Shown piece after piece: positions 1-11,300 of a stretch of DNA of 64,000 bases. This stretch comes from Chondrosia reniformis (taxonomy: Eukaryota; Porifera; Demospongiae; Chondrillida; Chondrillidae). A program made the position numbers and the translations under genes. How positions within the stretch are numbered: the stretch's first letter is position 1; each line of letters begins with the position of its first letter. Under the pieces are notes generated by a model. It worked only from the letters and a program-made list of their open reading frames with translations, did no database searches and was not told the DNA's origin. The stretch is taken from contig OX359190.1 in the NCBI GenBank assembly GCA_947172415.1, positions 4,588,001 through 4,652,000 of the forward strand, in the 5' to 3' direction.

Positions 1-720
1 CTCATGTTTGCCTGTGTCAGTGAAGACGTCGTTGTCTGAGCAGCTGTCTCCCAATTATGACTAAGTTGATAACGTCGTAGTGAAATCTCACTAAAATATA
101 GGTGATATCGTCGATTGAGAATTCAATACGGACAGCAACAGCTGCATGAACGATTCCTTTAATTGATAACCTTAATCATTAACCTGTGATTCGTTCATTT
201 CACTATTTGAAGTTGAAGAATACAATAGCCTATCAACTAGTTGATTGCTCATGATTCACAAACGTGAGTGACTATCAACACGGCAGTGAAGCAAATGCCT
301 TTGGAAGAATGATAACGATGACTTCGATCGATTGTATACAGCTTCAGCTGCAACTGTCTTAATTCCAAAGATGTCCCGTCAAGCGATGCGAGTTGTGGGA
401 ACTCCGCTGAAGGAGCTTTCAAAGAAATCGTGTTCCCTTCGGACATTTGTCTGCTTAACTGCACAAGCTAAAGCAACAAAAAAGTCATATGACATCACCA
501 CATGATGACATCACACTTTTGGTATACATATGGCCAACCACATTACCATGTCGTGATGACGTCATCAACTACACTGATACCTTATGGCTGTTCCTGAGGG
601 ATAGGCTGCGTTATAGCGATCGTCACATAACAATCGCTAATTAGTAAAGAATGTTCGTTTTTTAATCGTTAGAGTGAATGCGTTATTTAGTGTTATCGGT
701 TAAAAAACGGAAGAAATCAA
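1..720. other. No gene recognised
   Basis: I see no convincing coding region. The short minus-strand ORF at 249-464 has no recognisable motif. TGATGACATCA/TGATGACGTCA-like words recur around 487-570, resembling CRE-type half sites, but no array or gene start can be tied to them. Confidence 0.4.
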
Positions 721-780
721 TATGTTAACCAAGCGTTACCAGGTATTCAATCTCAAACACGTGGTGTGTGATCAATTGAA

Positions 781-1072
781 GCCTCGCCAGCCAGCGAAGA
801 AGAAGCCTCGCCAGCCAGCCAAGAAGAAGCCTCGCCAGCCAGCGAAGAAGAAGCCTTGCCAGCCAGCAAAGAAGAAGCCTCGCCAGCCAGCGAAGAAGAA
901 GAAGCCTCGCCAGCCAGCAAAGAAGAAGCCTCGCTAGCCAGCGAAGAAGAAGAAGCCTCGCCAGCCAGCGAAGAAGAAGCCTCGCTAGCCAGCGAAGAAG
1001 AAGAAGCCTCGCCAGCCAGCGAAGAAGAAGCCTCGCCAGCGAGGAAGAAGAAACCTCGCCAGACAGCGAAGT
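781..1072 (+). repeat. 24/27-bp minisatellite, coding-like
   Basis: About twelve tandem units of 24 or 27 bp share the core GCCTCGCCAGCCAGC followed by GAAGAAGAA. Nearly all length changes are 3 bp, so frame is kept across the array. One frame reads an acidic EASPASEEE repeat, another a basic KPRQPAKK repeat. The basic frame is open from an ATG at 722; the acidic frame has a TGA just upstream (about 770) and stays open to 1083. One 23-bp unit near the 3' end breaks the frame. It could be a repeat-rich exon or a non-coding minisatellite; no flanking domain is recognisable. Confidence 0.7.
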
Positions 1073-1083
1073 CTCACAAGTGA

Positions 1084-1695
1084 ATAATTTAGCCCTTCAA
1101 TCGGTGAGTTCCCCCTTACTTTGACACGCTGTTGTTTAAGAGCTTCATAGTTTTAATTCATACCGTTTGTTTATATTTCTTCTAGTAAATGCCTGTAGGC
1201 CAATGTATATTCTGTTTATTCTGTTCCTTCATATTGTTTATGTGTATACATTCCTTCTATTAAAGGCATTCTTGCCAATTTTTATGCTGTTGTTTTAAAG
1301 TGCCTTCCATGTTAGGCCACTTCAAATTGATCTTCTGTTTCTCGGGCCCAACCAACCCTATATTAAAACCTACCGACCCTATTCTTAAACATAAGTCGCC
1401 CGAGAAACATAAGATAACAAAACATAAGAAATAGGTAGGGTGGTTAAAAATATCCCTAAACCACTGAATCTTTTGTGAATGATTAAGTTCAATTAGATAT
1501 TTTGGGTTTGGGACTTCTAGTGTGGTTGACTGGTCACTAATTACTGTACCTGATGATAGGTTGCTAGTGCCCATTATTGTGTCCGGATTGGTGATATCCT
1601 TAGGTGTAGTAGTGTCCATGTCATCTGAATTTAGAGTAGCTACATCTTTTGGTTTCCCAGACTTCTCTCTAAATGTGATGTATGATGAACATATA
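1084..1695. other. No recognised gene
   Basis: A 119-codon minus-strand ORF lies at 1260-1619. It is Ser/Thr-rich at its start with one hydrophobic stretch, and I recognise no family. Otherwise AT-rich sequence. Confidence 0.35.
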
Positions 1696-1799
1696 CAGTA
1701 GAAACTCGGTTATCCGAACCTCAATTAACCGGCTGCTCAGATTATCCGGACTCGAAGGTCGCATAATCTTATTAACGCCCATCGTTTTTTTGCGAAGTA

Positions 1800-2553
1800 A
1801 TGGCTAGTTCGAGTGGCTCTGCGAGGAAAAGGAAGCGCTTAGTTCTTCCCCTAGAGAGCAAGATAGCTATAGGGTAAAGCGGGGAAAAACGGAACACAAT
1901 TCACGATTGCAATTTTGACACCGCACCGCAAACAAGTCATGATACCCAGGAGTTTGAATTTCTGTACAATACTAGAGGTATTATTACTCTATCTACTTAC
2001 AGTAAAATCAATCTTGTCCGTTCGCTGCTACGAGTACGAGGCTTCATCTCGTATACACGATGTTATTTCCGGTCAAAATGGGGGGTGGGGTAAAATGGAA
2101 CACAAGGGAACAGTTGGATTTAGAGTACATCTCAGTATGAATTAAGGGTCTTCACAGATCAAACAGTCTTCGCATAACCTAATGATCTTTGGTTCCTGGC
2201 ATGGCTTCCAATATATAATGGAATGTCTCGTGTTGGCTGCGGCGAAATTTTAGCATGTGCTACAAGTTATTCAGTAATGATTATTGCGCTGTATTTTTGT
2301 GATGGTGCGCAGTTAACCCAAGAGTTTTGCATGCATGTATTCGCTGAAGGTTATACCTAAGTGTCCTACGATATGAAGTTGTTCGATTTATTCCTTGCTT
2401 CGTAAGAGTTGGTTGAATGCAAGTGTACCGTTTTACCCTGCGTTCCGTTTTACCCCGCTTTACCCTACTGGAGCGACTGAAGGCTGGAGCAACCCAAGCG
2501 CAGCTTGCGGAGGAGTACGGGATCAGAAGTTCGACCGCTGGCGATATCAAAAT
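1800..2553 (+). pseudogene. Tigger transposase N-terminus (CENP-B HTH), split
   Basis: An ATG at 1800 opens a basic leader (Ser/Gly-rich, then KRKR) followed by the first residues of a CENP-B-type helix-turn-helix. The frame is cut at 1871 by an inserted MITE. It resumes at 2466 with ILERLKAG, AQLAEEYGI and SST, the conserved HTH body of pogo/Tigger transposases. If the insert and one TA copy are ignored, the reading frame is continuous. After about 2553 the remaining transposase is missing. The product would bind the element's TIRs; with no catalytic domain this is a remnant. Confidence 0.7.
1872..2465. mobile_element. 594-bp MITE, TA target, nested in Tigger element
   Basis: The termini GGGTAAAGCGGGG...CCCCGCTTTACCC form inverted repeats of about 26 bp, flanked by TA on both sides (1870-1871, 2466-2467). 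The interior has no recognisable transposase; the plus-strand ORF at 1915-2145 shows no known motif. TA duplication fits a Tc1/mariner- or pogo-type mobilising transposase. It sits inside the coding exon of the surrounding Tigger remnant, so it is the younger insertion. Confidence 0.8.
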
Positions 2554-2646
2554 TACATATTCATTAGGATGATTCACATATCCGGCCGTTTCACTTATCC
2601 GGCCATAGCTTGGTCCCATTGAGGCCGGATAACCGAGGTTCTACTG

Positions 2647-4340
2647 TATCAGTGATTAAAGTTGACATGTGGTCTTCCTTTCAGGTACCAGTTAAAGGAA
2701 GAGGAGACAGAAGAATGTTAAATCTTGTAATATTTTTATTGTATTATTCTATTTTTCTTGTATTTATCCATGTATAATTTGTAATGTAATTTTCTATTTT
2801 TCTATTTATAATTTTATTTATTTAATAATTTATTTATTTATTTTATATATATGAACTCTGGCTGATCTACTTTCTGTGTCTTTTTTAAAGTTATTTCGTC
2901 AAGTGAAGTTGTTCGTTCCGTATCTACTGTTGTAGTTATTCCGCTATTCCATACAGATTCTGCGTTTTAAAGACTCCTTAGTAAGACCCCATTCCAAACA
3001 CTTACCTTTTGTTGGCGAATAAATAATAAGCAGCAACACGAGCAAATCCACAATTGAAGGTCAAACTAATTGGTGTGCAACTTCCACAAATTGCTTTGGC
3101 TTTTCTTGGCATTTCTTTGAACGATTTTAGGCGATTTTCACTTGAGAAATAAAGTAACACTTAAGCCAAAGCTGTAAATATATGCATACGTACGCCCAGC
3201 CAATCATCGCCGACTACTGCACTTCCGAAAGTACCGTTAACTGTATTTGCGTTAGACGAAACACGATAGGTGTTAAATGACAATGAATTTATTTAACTGT
3301 ATTTATGAATATCGTTACAACTGCTGAAAATGTCGGCGAAGTGTTGTTGTGAAGAAAATCGTTTTGTGCTTAGTCTAGAAGAACAGTTGGACAACGCCGA
3401 TGGTTTCATAGTGATCAGTAAGTGTTGCTATACAAAACTGTCGGTCTCGGTATCGATTCCTTCTTCATTGGTCAAGTTATGGCCAAATTTGTTACTTGTT
3501 AATTACACTTAATAGTGACATTTTCTTTATTATCTCGGGAAAGGAAAGCTGTATTAAAACCGAGGTCGACAGATTTTTAGTTTAACCTATAAGGATTCGA
3601 ATGATGTACAGAAATTGGCTGTAGCTCTTCCAAAAACTAAGCACAAACCTTATGAGTGTTGTAAACGGGAGTTAATTCGGCGGAGAATTTCGAAGAAAAC
3701 GTTTATTAGATGCCCTTCAAAATTTGTAAGAATATTATTTTAACCATAAAGACTTTAAACATAAATTTTAAAAGGCATTAGTTATTCCTATGCTGAGAAA
3801 TTAACTTGTAAAAGCGTTAACGGTTTAACGCAATTTAATGCGGAACAGCCATACGGCGCCTGTGTAGTCGCAAATTCGGCTAGGCACTGACTTGGCTTCC
3901 AAAACAAACATCCAATTCTGCAAGATAGCCGACTGAAAAGCCCAAGGACACCATATGCGACTGTTTGAGACCTCAGTTGTTGGAGGCATTTCAGCCAACT
4001 CTTTGTTCGTTCCATTTCCCAGCAAATCCTTTGGAATTTGAGGTCAGTGCAGACAATATAACACGGTTCAGAAGCAATATCATTGTAATAAGGTGTATAC
4101 TGATAAAAATGATTGTTTGCATACAAAATAAAAATCAGCGGCAAAAGGAGAGGCAGAGTACAAATAACCAAAAATTGTAACAGGGAAAGCAGCAGAATCC
4201 AAATACACTTGCCTAACCTTTTCAACTATACTGGGTAATGTATACTTACATCTCTAATTATGGTGCTAAAAGCATTGGGACGTCTTTTCCAAAAGTGCGC
4301 CACCACCTAAATCCATCTAAATGTGACGGTAGCTGGTTCT
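2647..4340. other. Mostly non-coding; unrecognised short ORFs
   Basis: 2700-2860 is extremely AT-rich. Short ORFs at 3330-3512 (+, Cys-rich start) and 3788-4225 (-, hydrophobic start) have no motif I recognise. No splice-linked gene model could be built. Confidence 0.35.
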
Positions 4341-4349
4341 CTGACACAC

Positions 4350-5097
4350 CTATGTCAGTGAGGCGGAAGATGTCAATGAGATGCTATTCTGATATAATGC
4401 GTGTAATTTTCCCAAGAAATAATTAATTAGCAGTTCACTTATTTTACCTTTCATCTTCCTGAATTTGATTTTAGACCAATTCCAGTAGGACTCTATAGCC
4501 TGTGTGTGTACCCCAGTAGTGGTGTCCAAAAAGTGGAGGTTGTAGTTCACTGCTTGGTGTGCAGCAATGTTTGATAATGAACTAACAGCATTGTAGGCCT
4601 TCCACTGGTCGCTATGGACGATTGTCCCGGCTGCACATTATCTTAAATAATTGGCAGCAGAATTGATGCCCCGCAATTGGGGACAACCTCCATGTAACCA
4701 ATGGCAGGGGTTGTGGATGCGTGACACAATCCAAAAACCCAAATCTCTGTTTGTTTCCTCTCCCTTGGTGGTGTTAAATGGGGAAAACGGTTATTAGGAG
4801 TTTATAGGAGTTGTTTATTCAGTGGTACTAATTGTATATTGCCTATAGTCTATGAGAAAATGCTGTTTTTATCTTAGACTTGTGGCGGAAAAGACTTTCA
4901 TCTATCCGTACCACCTCGTTCGTTCCACCACGTTTGATGGTCATTCCAAACAAGATAGTCCAACAGACTTCCTGCAGCCACTGGAAAGCATCCACTACAG
5001 TGTGCTTTTACACTTCTGGGGCCTTTGCACAATCAATCCCTGGGAACTCCCATGCCCACAAGCGGATCTGAAGCAGCCACTTCTAGAGAAATTGTAA
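4350..5097 (-). pseudogene. ISXO2/IS1595-like (Merlin-type) transposase remnant
   Basis: Read on the minus strand, three blocks of an ISXO2-like DDE transposase appear in order. The first (about 4870-4990) has VVDAFQWLQEVC and VVRIDESLFRHK, the latter holding the first catalytic Asp. The second (about 4640-4745) reads WVFGLCH...GYMEVVP with a TAA at its end. The third (about 4448-4625) has IVHSDQWKAY, VNYNLHFLD, TGVHTQAIESYWN and KFRKMKG, with the second Asp and the His/Glu region. An intron-like gap (about 4760-4860) and a frame change separate the blocks. This family underlies Merlin transposons of animals. I found no TIRs. Confidence 0.7.
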
Positions 5098-5263
5098 CTT
5101 GCACTGTGGAAAAGTAAACAGTTATATATTTGTGTATCCTTGAAGCAGAATTTTAATTTTATTTTCTCTTGCTGTTTGGTTTCTTATACAGTGCAATATG
5201 GCGCAACTTGCCCTAGGGTGGAATTTGCACACGATGCACTCAAAATATTAAAGAGAAAAATAA

Positions 5264-5495
5264 AAATTTTCTACAAAAATAGTAGAAGATGTAGGGATGG
5301 CACAAAAAGGACAGAAACAAGAAAGGGAAGTTACACAGTGAAGAATTATTTATATATGCATGAATCACACAACACCCTTGCTTGTAGGATTCGTGCATAA
5401 ATAATTTTTCACTGTGTAACATCCCTTTCTTGTTTCTGTGCTTTTTGTGCCATCCGTACATGTTGTACTATTTTTGTAGAAATTTTTTATTATTC
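5264..5495. mobile_element. MITE B (hairpin), copy 1
   Basis: A near-perfect palindrome. The left arm (TCTACAAAAATAG..., GATGTAGGGATGGCAC..., ACACAGTGAAG) is mirrored by the right arm (CTTCACTGTGTAAC..., GTGCCATCC...). Arms are about 105 nt with a loop of roughly 25 nt. No coding capacity. The same family occurs at 16,389, 35,180, 47,988 and 52,477. It abuts a reversed MITE A copy. Confidence 0.8.
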
Positions 5496-5515
5496 TCTAG
5501 TTTCTGTACTTTTTA

Positions 5516-5985
5516 TGGAGCATAAGCTAGGAATTATATAATAGACCATTTTTTCGCAATCTTCGACTGAATATGACATCATTAAAATGGCGAATTTATT
5601 GAAGCCTTGACTCTTGGGCCACAAAAACCGTCATGCTCAATAATAACGTTATTGCTCTCGCTTCTACAAAAGAATACAGCGCAGAAAATTTGGAATATTT
5701 TCGCTTCAGAAGTAGCCCGAAAACTTATATCCTTGTTTAGTTACAGCGAGCCAAGAAGATGAAGAAGAAAAGGAAAATGGGATATTTCAAAGTTCGCTCA
5801 TTTGCTAGCGGAACACAGTCGCTTGCCTTTAATGCCAGTTTATAGCATGGCTGGTGTAATTTTTAACTATACATAGCTTTTTTGGGCAATTTTCAGCCTA
5901 TTTCGGATTTTCGCTCCTATACCAATGTATAGGGAAAATGAAACAACCCGTACCATCCCTACATAGAGAGTACTACCGTACTCTC
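5516..5985 (-). mobile_element. MITE A, copy 1 (reverse)
   Basis: About 470 bp similar, in reverse orientation, to the copies at 34,664 and 37,331. Shared landmarks are the GAGAGCGATAACG-type block, the TGACGTCAT-like segment, and the TAGGGA...GTACTCCC tip near 5965-5985. No ORF. Non-autonomous; the mobilising transposase is unknown. Confidence 0.7.
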
Positions 5986-6477
5986 TGATAATGTAGAGTA
6001 TAAATACTAATACAAGTGTTGATCAGTCAGAGGTTGTGGAATTTCACTAATTTCCGCATCATTACGATTATTTTGTTTCAGGTACGCATGTATATAACAA
6101 TGTACAATACAGAAGACTTACTTTATTATTGCCACATCCCCGTTTCACATTAATGTACTAGAGTTCACCATCTCATACAGAGAATTTTTTGCCTTGTTAC
6201 GAATAACTCGTTTTTGATTATTAGTCGCTAGAGCAGGATAGATTTCGTGTGTCAATTACTGGTAAACATCTTCAAGTAAGTCATTATCATTTGTTAAACC
6301 CTCAGGATATTCTTCCCAGCCCGTAGTAGTCTTTCAACATCTTTGATGCAGTTTTTCCGCATGTGCAGGCATTATCGGATGAGTTATGGCACGATGGGAT
6401 CATTTATGGTAGCCATTTTATTGTCATAACTTATCCGCCATATGAGTTATCATGGTGGACCAGATATTGAATGACAG
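5986..6477. other. No gene recognised
   Basis: No coding signal, repeat or RNA gene that I can support between the MITE A tip and the 45-bp minisatellite. Confidence 0.35.
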
Positions 6478-6868
6478 GCCTATGTTAAGCTACACTTGTA
6501 CAACCTTAGACACACATAGACCCCCTCTATCAAGCTACACCTGTAAAATGTTTGATAATTTTAGACACACCTAGGCCTATGTTGAGCTAGATTTGTACAA
6601 CATTAGACACAAGTAGGAGGCCTAGGTTGAGCTACACTTGTACAACTTTAGACACACGCAGAACACCTCTGTCAAGCTACACTAGTACAGCTTTAGACAC
6701 ACATAGAAGGCCTACGTTAACCTACACTTATACAACTTTAGACACATGCAGAACGCCTATGTCAAGCTACACTTGTACAACTATAGACACACATGATGTA
6801 CAACTCCTCTGTCAAGCTACACTCGTGCAACTTAAGACAAACACAAACATCTCTGTTCAAAACATGTA
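6478..6868. repeat. 45-bp minisatellite, about 9 diverged units
   Basis: Units follow the pattern AAGCTACACTTGTACAACTT, TAGACACACATAGA, then a variable CGCCTATGTC. Units have diverged by substitutions and small indels. The ORF at 6627-6869 merely reads through the repeat. A single related unit occurs near 44,225-44,265. Confidence 0.8.
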
Positions 6869-6896
6869 GGCAAGAATCAGTTGTACAGGCTGCACA

Positions 6897-6942
6897 AGTA
6901 TACAATATACATACTCTAAATAGACCTTAAAGGCAAGTGAAT
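6897..6942 (+). mobile_element. MITE A fragment
   Basis: About 46 bp match the internal MITE A segment (ATACATACTCTAAATAGACC and following bases) directly before the integrase-like pseudogene. Confidence 0.6.
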
Positions 6943-6987
6943 GTTAACGGCCACATGGTCAAGACCTATAGTGTTAAAGCATATAAA

Positions 6988-8192
6988 ATGGCTGAAGCTT
7001 TAGATCATGAAGTTACAATGTCCACTGCCTCAATTAAACAATAAGGTAGACCTTCAAAAGAAGTAGACCCTGAGCACATGAAATTTCTTTTATCAAAGGG
7101 CTACACAATCACTAAAGTAGCAGAAAAAATTGGAGTAAGTAGGAAGACAATATATAACAAATTTCATGCCAGTAACACTGTATGGAAAAATACTCAGCCA
7201 TATCAGATGATGACCTGGATCTAAAAATAAGAGCAGTTAAAGGTAACAAACCAAATGATGGAGAAGTGCTGATGAAAGCACACCTCCTGTCTGAGGGTAT
7301 AAGGGTGCCAAGGGCAAAACTCAGAGCAAGCATTCACAGGGTCGATCCAGTTGGTACAGCTGAAAGGAGAAGCACTGCAATAAAACGAAGGAAATACTTG
7401 GTAGAAAAAGTAAATGATGTTTGGCATATTGATGGTAATCACAAGCTAATTCGTTGGAGATTTGTAATACATGGTGGAATTGATGGATATTCACGCATGA
7501 TTACCTTCCTCAGATGCCATTCAAATAACAAATCTGAAAGTGTTTTATCAGTATTCTCAGATGGTGTGTCTAAATATGGTCTTCCCCTTAAAGTACGTAC
7601 TGACCATGGTAGAGAAAATGTAAAAGTTTGGCAGAAAATGATGGAAGAGCACTGTTCAGAAAAATGCATCATAACAGGGAGTTCAACACATAACCCACAT
7701 ATAGAGCGCCTATGGAGAGATGTTCATAGATCTGTCCTTAGCATTTATGGGAATATATTCCGTGAATTACAAGATGAAGACTGTTTAGACAACATGAATG
7801 AAGCGGATATATACTGTCTTCAATATGTATTTTTGCCACTAATGAACAAGTCCCTTTAGGATTTTACATTAGCTTGGAACAATCATGCAGTGTCTACTGA
7901 AGGTAACCAAACACTATTCCAACTCTTTCTAGACAGCACCACTGAAAATGCAGATTCAGGCAGTTCTGATAATGGCAGTGATTCTAACATTAGATGTAAC
8001 CCCAATGATATAGGAGCAAGTGATGGTGTTTCAGTCCCAAGATGTTCATTTAAGCCATGTAGACTTCTCTTGGATTGAAGAGACACTCTCGGTCATCTTA
8101 GAGGATATGTCCCATGGAAAAGAACAGTACATGTGTATACCAGCGGAGTGTAGAAGCCATCTTCTCAATAACTGCCAGGATTGTTTACACTA
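6988..8192 (+). pseudogene. Integrase-type DDE transposase, decayed
   Basis: From an ATG at 6988 the translation gives a short leader, a TAA at 7042-7044, then GRPSKEVDPEH and an HTH (KVAEKIGVSRKTIYNKF). A frameshift near 7170 leads into the main frame (7182-7859). That frame carries a retroviral-integrase-like core: VWHIDGNHKL (first Asp), HGGIDGYSR, VRTDHGRENV (second Asp) and NPHIERLWRDV (Glu). A TAG at 7857-7859 interrupts, and the frame resumes with LAWNNHAVSTEGNQTLFQLF. A further frame change near 8010 may extend it to 8192. The core resembles eukaryotic integrase-type cut-and-paste transposases. Its catalytic triad is intact but the ORF is broken. The HECT-tailed gene converges on it from the right. 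Confidence 0.75.
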
Positions 8193-8351
8193 ACTTGATA
8201 CTCTAAGAATGTTATAATTATACATTCATGCACAAACCAAATAAAGAAAATGTTACAGTGACTGACTTAAATTGTAACAACAGTTCCACTTCCAGTTATT
8301 ATTACAGATATTTATGGAGAATAGTGCTATGTGCTAATATATATAACTGAA

Positions 8352-9156
8352 TTAAAGCTGCCCAAAACCTTGGCTACCCCTAATGGCTAGATCGAAGGAT
8401 TCCTGAAATTCAGGATAAGTTTTCAGATGCAATGGAATTCGTAAAACATTTGAGCATGTAGATGCAGATGGCAATTCTTCTAGTATTGTAAACATTATAG
8501 TGTACTTGCATTTACGTATATATGTATATACTTGTAATTGGTCAGTGTATTTGTGTATCCATGTAGTTGATGTTATATATATTAAGAAATATAATGTTTG
8601 CAACTCACTGCTGCAGCAGCTCTTCGTTGTCTTTCAAACTCCTTTCTATTGAAGCCTGTACTTCCTCTTCTTCACTGGCAGAGAGATCTGATAGATCAAT
8701 TACATCTAAATTGCAGTATGCCCTATAAATATATTCAAATTAGATAGTATGTGATTTGTATACACCGGTGGAACCTGTTTAAAAACATGTATTGCTCAGT
8801 GCATAAACATACCTGTATTCAGGTCTATAGACACTGGAACATGGTTTACTTTCAGATTGGTTGACTGGTGATTGAATAATCAGGTTATGGTTGGTAGGTA
8901 ATAGGGGACAGTCCCAGTCATTTATAATCATTTCTTCATTGGTTCTATATGTAGAATATGCAGTTGTCAATGAATTTACACTATAGCTGTATATGTACGT
9001 ACATGAATATAGTTAGGCTTGCAATTTTCAATGCAGCATGTAAATGTATTTACTTGATAGATTCTTGATCACTGCCTAATGGTAAATCTTCAGTCTTCCC
9101 TTCATCTAATGCAATAACCTGTGGATCTAGCTGTGGTAAGGTGAGTTTATCTAGGG
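8352..9156 (-). CDS. HECT-tailed gene, last four exons
   Basis: Four minus-strand exons have matching GT-AG borders and compatible phases: 9156-9054, 8944-8813, 8722-8609 and 8479-8352. The first three give an acidic linker containing NEEMIINDWDCPLLP and LSDLSASEEEEVQASIERSL. The last gives LPSASTCSNVLRIPLHLKTY and an ending QGFGQL, which looks like the C-terminal tip of a HECT ubiquitin ligase, where the Cys of the S-T-C motif accepts ubiquitin. The roughly 300-residue body of a HECT domain is not present before it, so the protein is internally shortened or the fold is only mimicked. Upstream exons would have lain beyond 9168, where a mariner-like copy begins. Either an end-fragment of a host gene or transposon cargo. 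Confidence 0.55.
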
Positions 9157-9167
9157 CTAGAATGTAG

Positions 9168-10068
9168 ATGAAAAAATGCTACAACGGGATTTATATGTCT
9201 TCACTGCTTCTTCTGCTTCTACTACTCCTAAATTCTTCTTATAGGCTTGTATATAGTCTGTAAATGTTCTGAAGTATTTCCTGACATCATCAGTTGTAAC
9301 TGTGAGTGTATCCTTGTTGAGGACGTTTCTTTCAGGTCTTCGTCATCTAAAAGATTGTGCCTCCTGTGCTTGGCCCTCTTAAAGTCTCCGAAACCTCTAT
9401 ATCACTTGTAATACTTATTTCTCCATCCTCTATTGGATCTCTCTCCAATATTTATCCATATGGCAGTCAGTTTTGATGACTCCTTCACTTTTAAACCAAC
9501 GTTGCCGATCACGAAATCCATCAAAAAACACTCAACATCATTTTGTCAACTCTTTCAAGACTCTCAATCCATTCTGTGTAAGTAGCCTTAGCATTTTCAT
9601 AAGAAAACCCATATTCCCTATCTTCATTCTCAGTATCACTGTCATAATCACTAGAATCTTCAATAAAGAGATTTTCCTTTAATTGGGCATCCTCATATTC
9701 AGACCTAACTATTTCATTGTTTTCGCTGAACTTGTTTTCTCTAAGGAACTTGTAGTTGTTCTCTATTTCTTCCAAGTTTTGGGCGTCTCCATGTCATCAA
9801 AACAATCAACAAAGAATCAGAAAATTCTTTACAAAAAAAGTCAGCCATTAAAAATGCTAAAATTTCGCAATCAATAATGATGTAATCCCTAGTTTGCATC
9901 TTAGCAACAGAGATTTCATTGGCTAAAAATATTTTTTTCCTATTCCTCGGCCCTTTTAATTACAATATCAAAAGTTAATCAAGGATATTTACACTTCTCA
10001 CATTTTAAAACCTATGAGACTAAAATATAATTGAAATTTGAAAGGGCAATTTATGATGGCACACACTA
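9168..10068 (-). mobile_element. Mariner-like element copy, truncated (reverse)
   Basis: A reverse-orientation copy of the 12,800-14,197 element. Its TIR end TGGCACACACTA lies at 10,057-10,068 followed by TA. The internal ORF (9521-9775, minus) differs from the 13,093 ORF by single residues. The copy stops at 9168, equivalent to about 13,706 of the other copy, so its 3' TIR is lost. The two copies face each other as arms of about 0.9 kb around 2.7 kb. Confidence 0.75.
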
Positions 10069-10462
10069 TATAATTTTTGTGTAATGGTTATAATTTATGT
10101 ATGAGATTTAACACCAATCATAGTGCAGGTATCTAGCATGCTTGTGGTATATTAGGTCATTTGAGTATATTCAAGTGCGATTAATGTGACGGGCCTGTCC
10201 CATGTAAAAGGCCATCCTTATTATTGTATACATGTAAAGTACAGTAATGTAGAAGGCTTGTGGTGTTTAGGTCATTAAAACTTTGAAGTGTAAATAAATG
10301 TGACATGTATGAGACAGGTCTTTTACATTTTAAATTTGTGATGATTGTACAAATTGTACCTATAGAAGGCCTCTAGAATAATCATTTTAAGAACAGTTTT
10401 ACTGCAGGTCTGTCACAATTGTTTTAACTGTGACACAAGTATGTGATAGACCAGATTTAGGC

Positions 10463-10723
10463 CTACCTTTTTACAGGGCCATAGTATATTTGCTGGTAGT
10501 AAGCCTCTGGGGTCACATGAAAGTCTCCAGTGGAAGATCCCACTTCAAGCCGCTGAGGAGCATGCTGCTTCCTAGGAAGTTGTGGCTCTGCAACACCAAA
10601 GCGAGCTTGCTCCTGGATGACCCATTGGTAAAAGGCAGCAAACTGCTTATCTGAGCGCATTCTTTGCAAAATACTTGACAATACGCTGACCTTCTGCTGC
10701 AGTAATGGTCTTGTGTTACTCAA
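10463..10723 (-). pseudogene. hAT (zf-MYM1-type) transposase fragment
   Basis: The 86-codon minus-strand ORF includes SILQRMRSDKQFAAFYQWV, then AEPQLPRKQHAPQRLEVGSS and TPEAYYQQIYY. This order (a short helix, a PxLPRxRxxPxR segment, then a Y-x-x-x-Y-Y block) matches the linker of animal hAT transposases of the zf-MYM1 type, between the catalytic core and the C-terminal dimerisation region. No catalytic residues and no TIRs are present, so it is an isolated fragment. Confidence 0.6.
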
Positions 10724-11259
10724 ATTGTCAGAGTTGAGAAGAATAAGTGACCCAAGGCAGGTTTTGTTGGTAAATCTCCAATATCTTCAGGATCAATTCG
10801 CTAGGCCATAGCGATGACTAGTTATGCATGCAGCAAAGAAGGATCTGAACGATGCTAGCTGCTCACCCTAAAGTTCAAAATGCCTGTGTATGTGCGCGGG
10901 AACGTCCCAGAAGGCGTGGTGACACATTGCAACAGGCGCAAAATGAATATGGGAGCCAGTTTGGGCACATGTAAGTCTGGATACAAAACACGTACGCGTC
11001 TATGACGTCATTAGAAAATGGAGGTTGGTAAAGTCTGACTGTATACCACAGCGTTGATTGCAACAAAATGCTTGAGCGGTTCAAGCCTTAAAGGTATTAA
11101 CAGTTAGGTATTGATGCAAACGTTTGTTATAACCAAAAAGTGGTCCATCACCAAATCCATGATTATTAGTGTAAGTCTCACCAGCATTTTTAGTGGAAAC
11201 TAAGCTTAATAAGTAGTCTTAGGTTTTCTGAGGTATAAGTACCTTTACCCTTCTTTGAA

Positions 11260-11300
11260 CAAGTATTTCGAGTTAAAAAACTCGTGGGGCTACCCCCTCC
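11260..11300 (-). repeat. Palindromic tag (GAGTT...AACTC family)
   Basis: The words AACAAGTATTTCGAGTT and AACTCGTGGGGCT form a short stem with flanking arms. The same tag occurs in the other orientation at 22,617-22,665 and 39,764-39,808. It probably marks an end of a non-autonomous repeat; a Helitron-like 3' hairpin is possible but I see no CTRR end. Confidence 0.5.

Larger units (their letters stand above)
1696..2646 (+). mobile_element. pogo/Tigger-type non-autonomous element
   Basis: The element starts CAGTAGAAACTCGGTTATCC at 1696 and ends with the inverted counterpart at 2646. The inverted repeats match over about 30 bp with a few mismatches, and TA flanks both ends (1694-1695 and 2647-2648), the pogo-type target duplication. 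The interior keeps only the N-terminal CENP-B-type DNA-binding exon of a Tigger transposase and has lost the DDE domain. It is further split by the nested MITE at 1872-2465. The 'ATCCGG' subterminal words are typical of this group. Confidence 0.8.

Noticed and set aside
3788..4225. 145-aa hydrophobic ORF as a membrane protein
   Set aside because: No signature, and neighbouring frames show similar open length; AT-rich chance ORF is as likely.
6627..6869. Thr-rich ORF
   Set aside because: Reads through the 45-bp minisatellite; no start context or domain.
9521..9775. Acidic ORF duplicated at 13,093-13,347 as a conserved host gene
   Set aside because: Both lie inside copies of the same TIR element and match the start of a transposase remnant.
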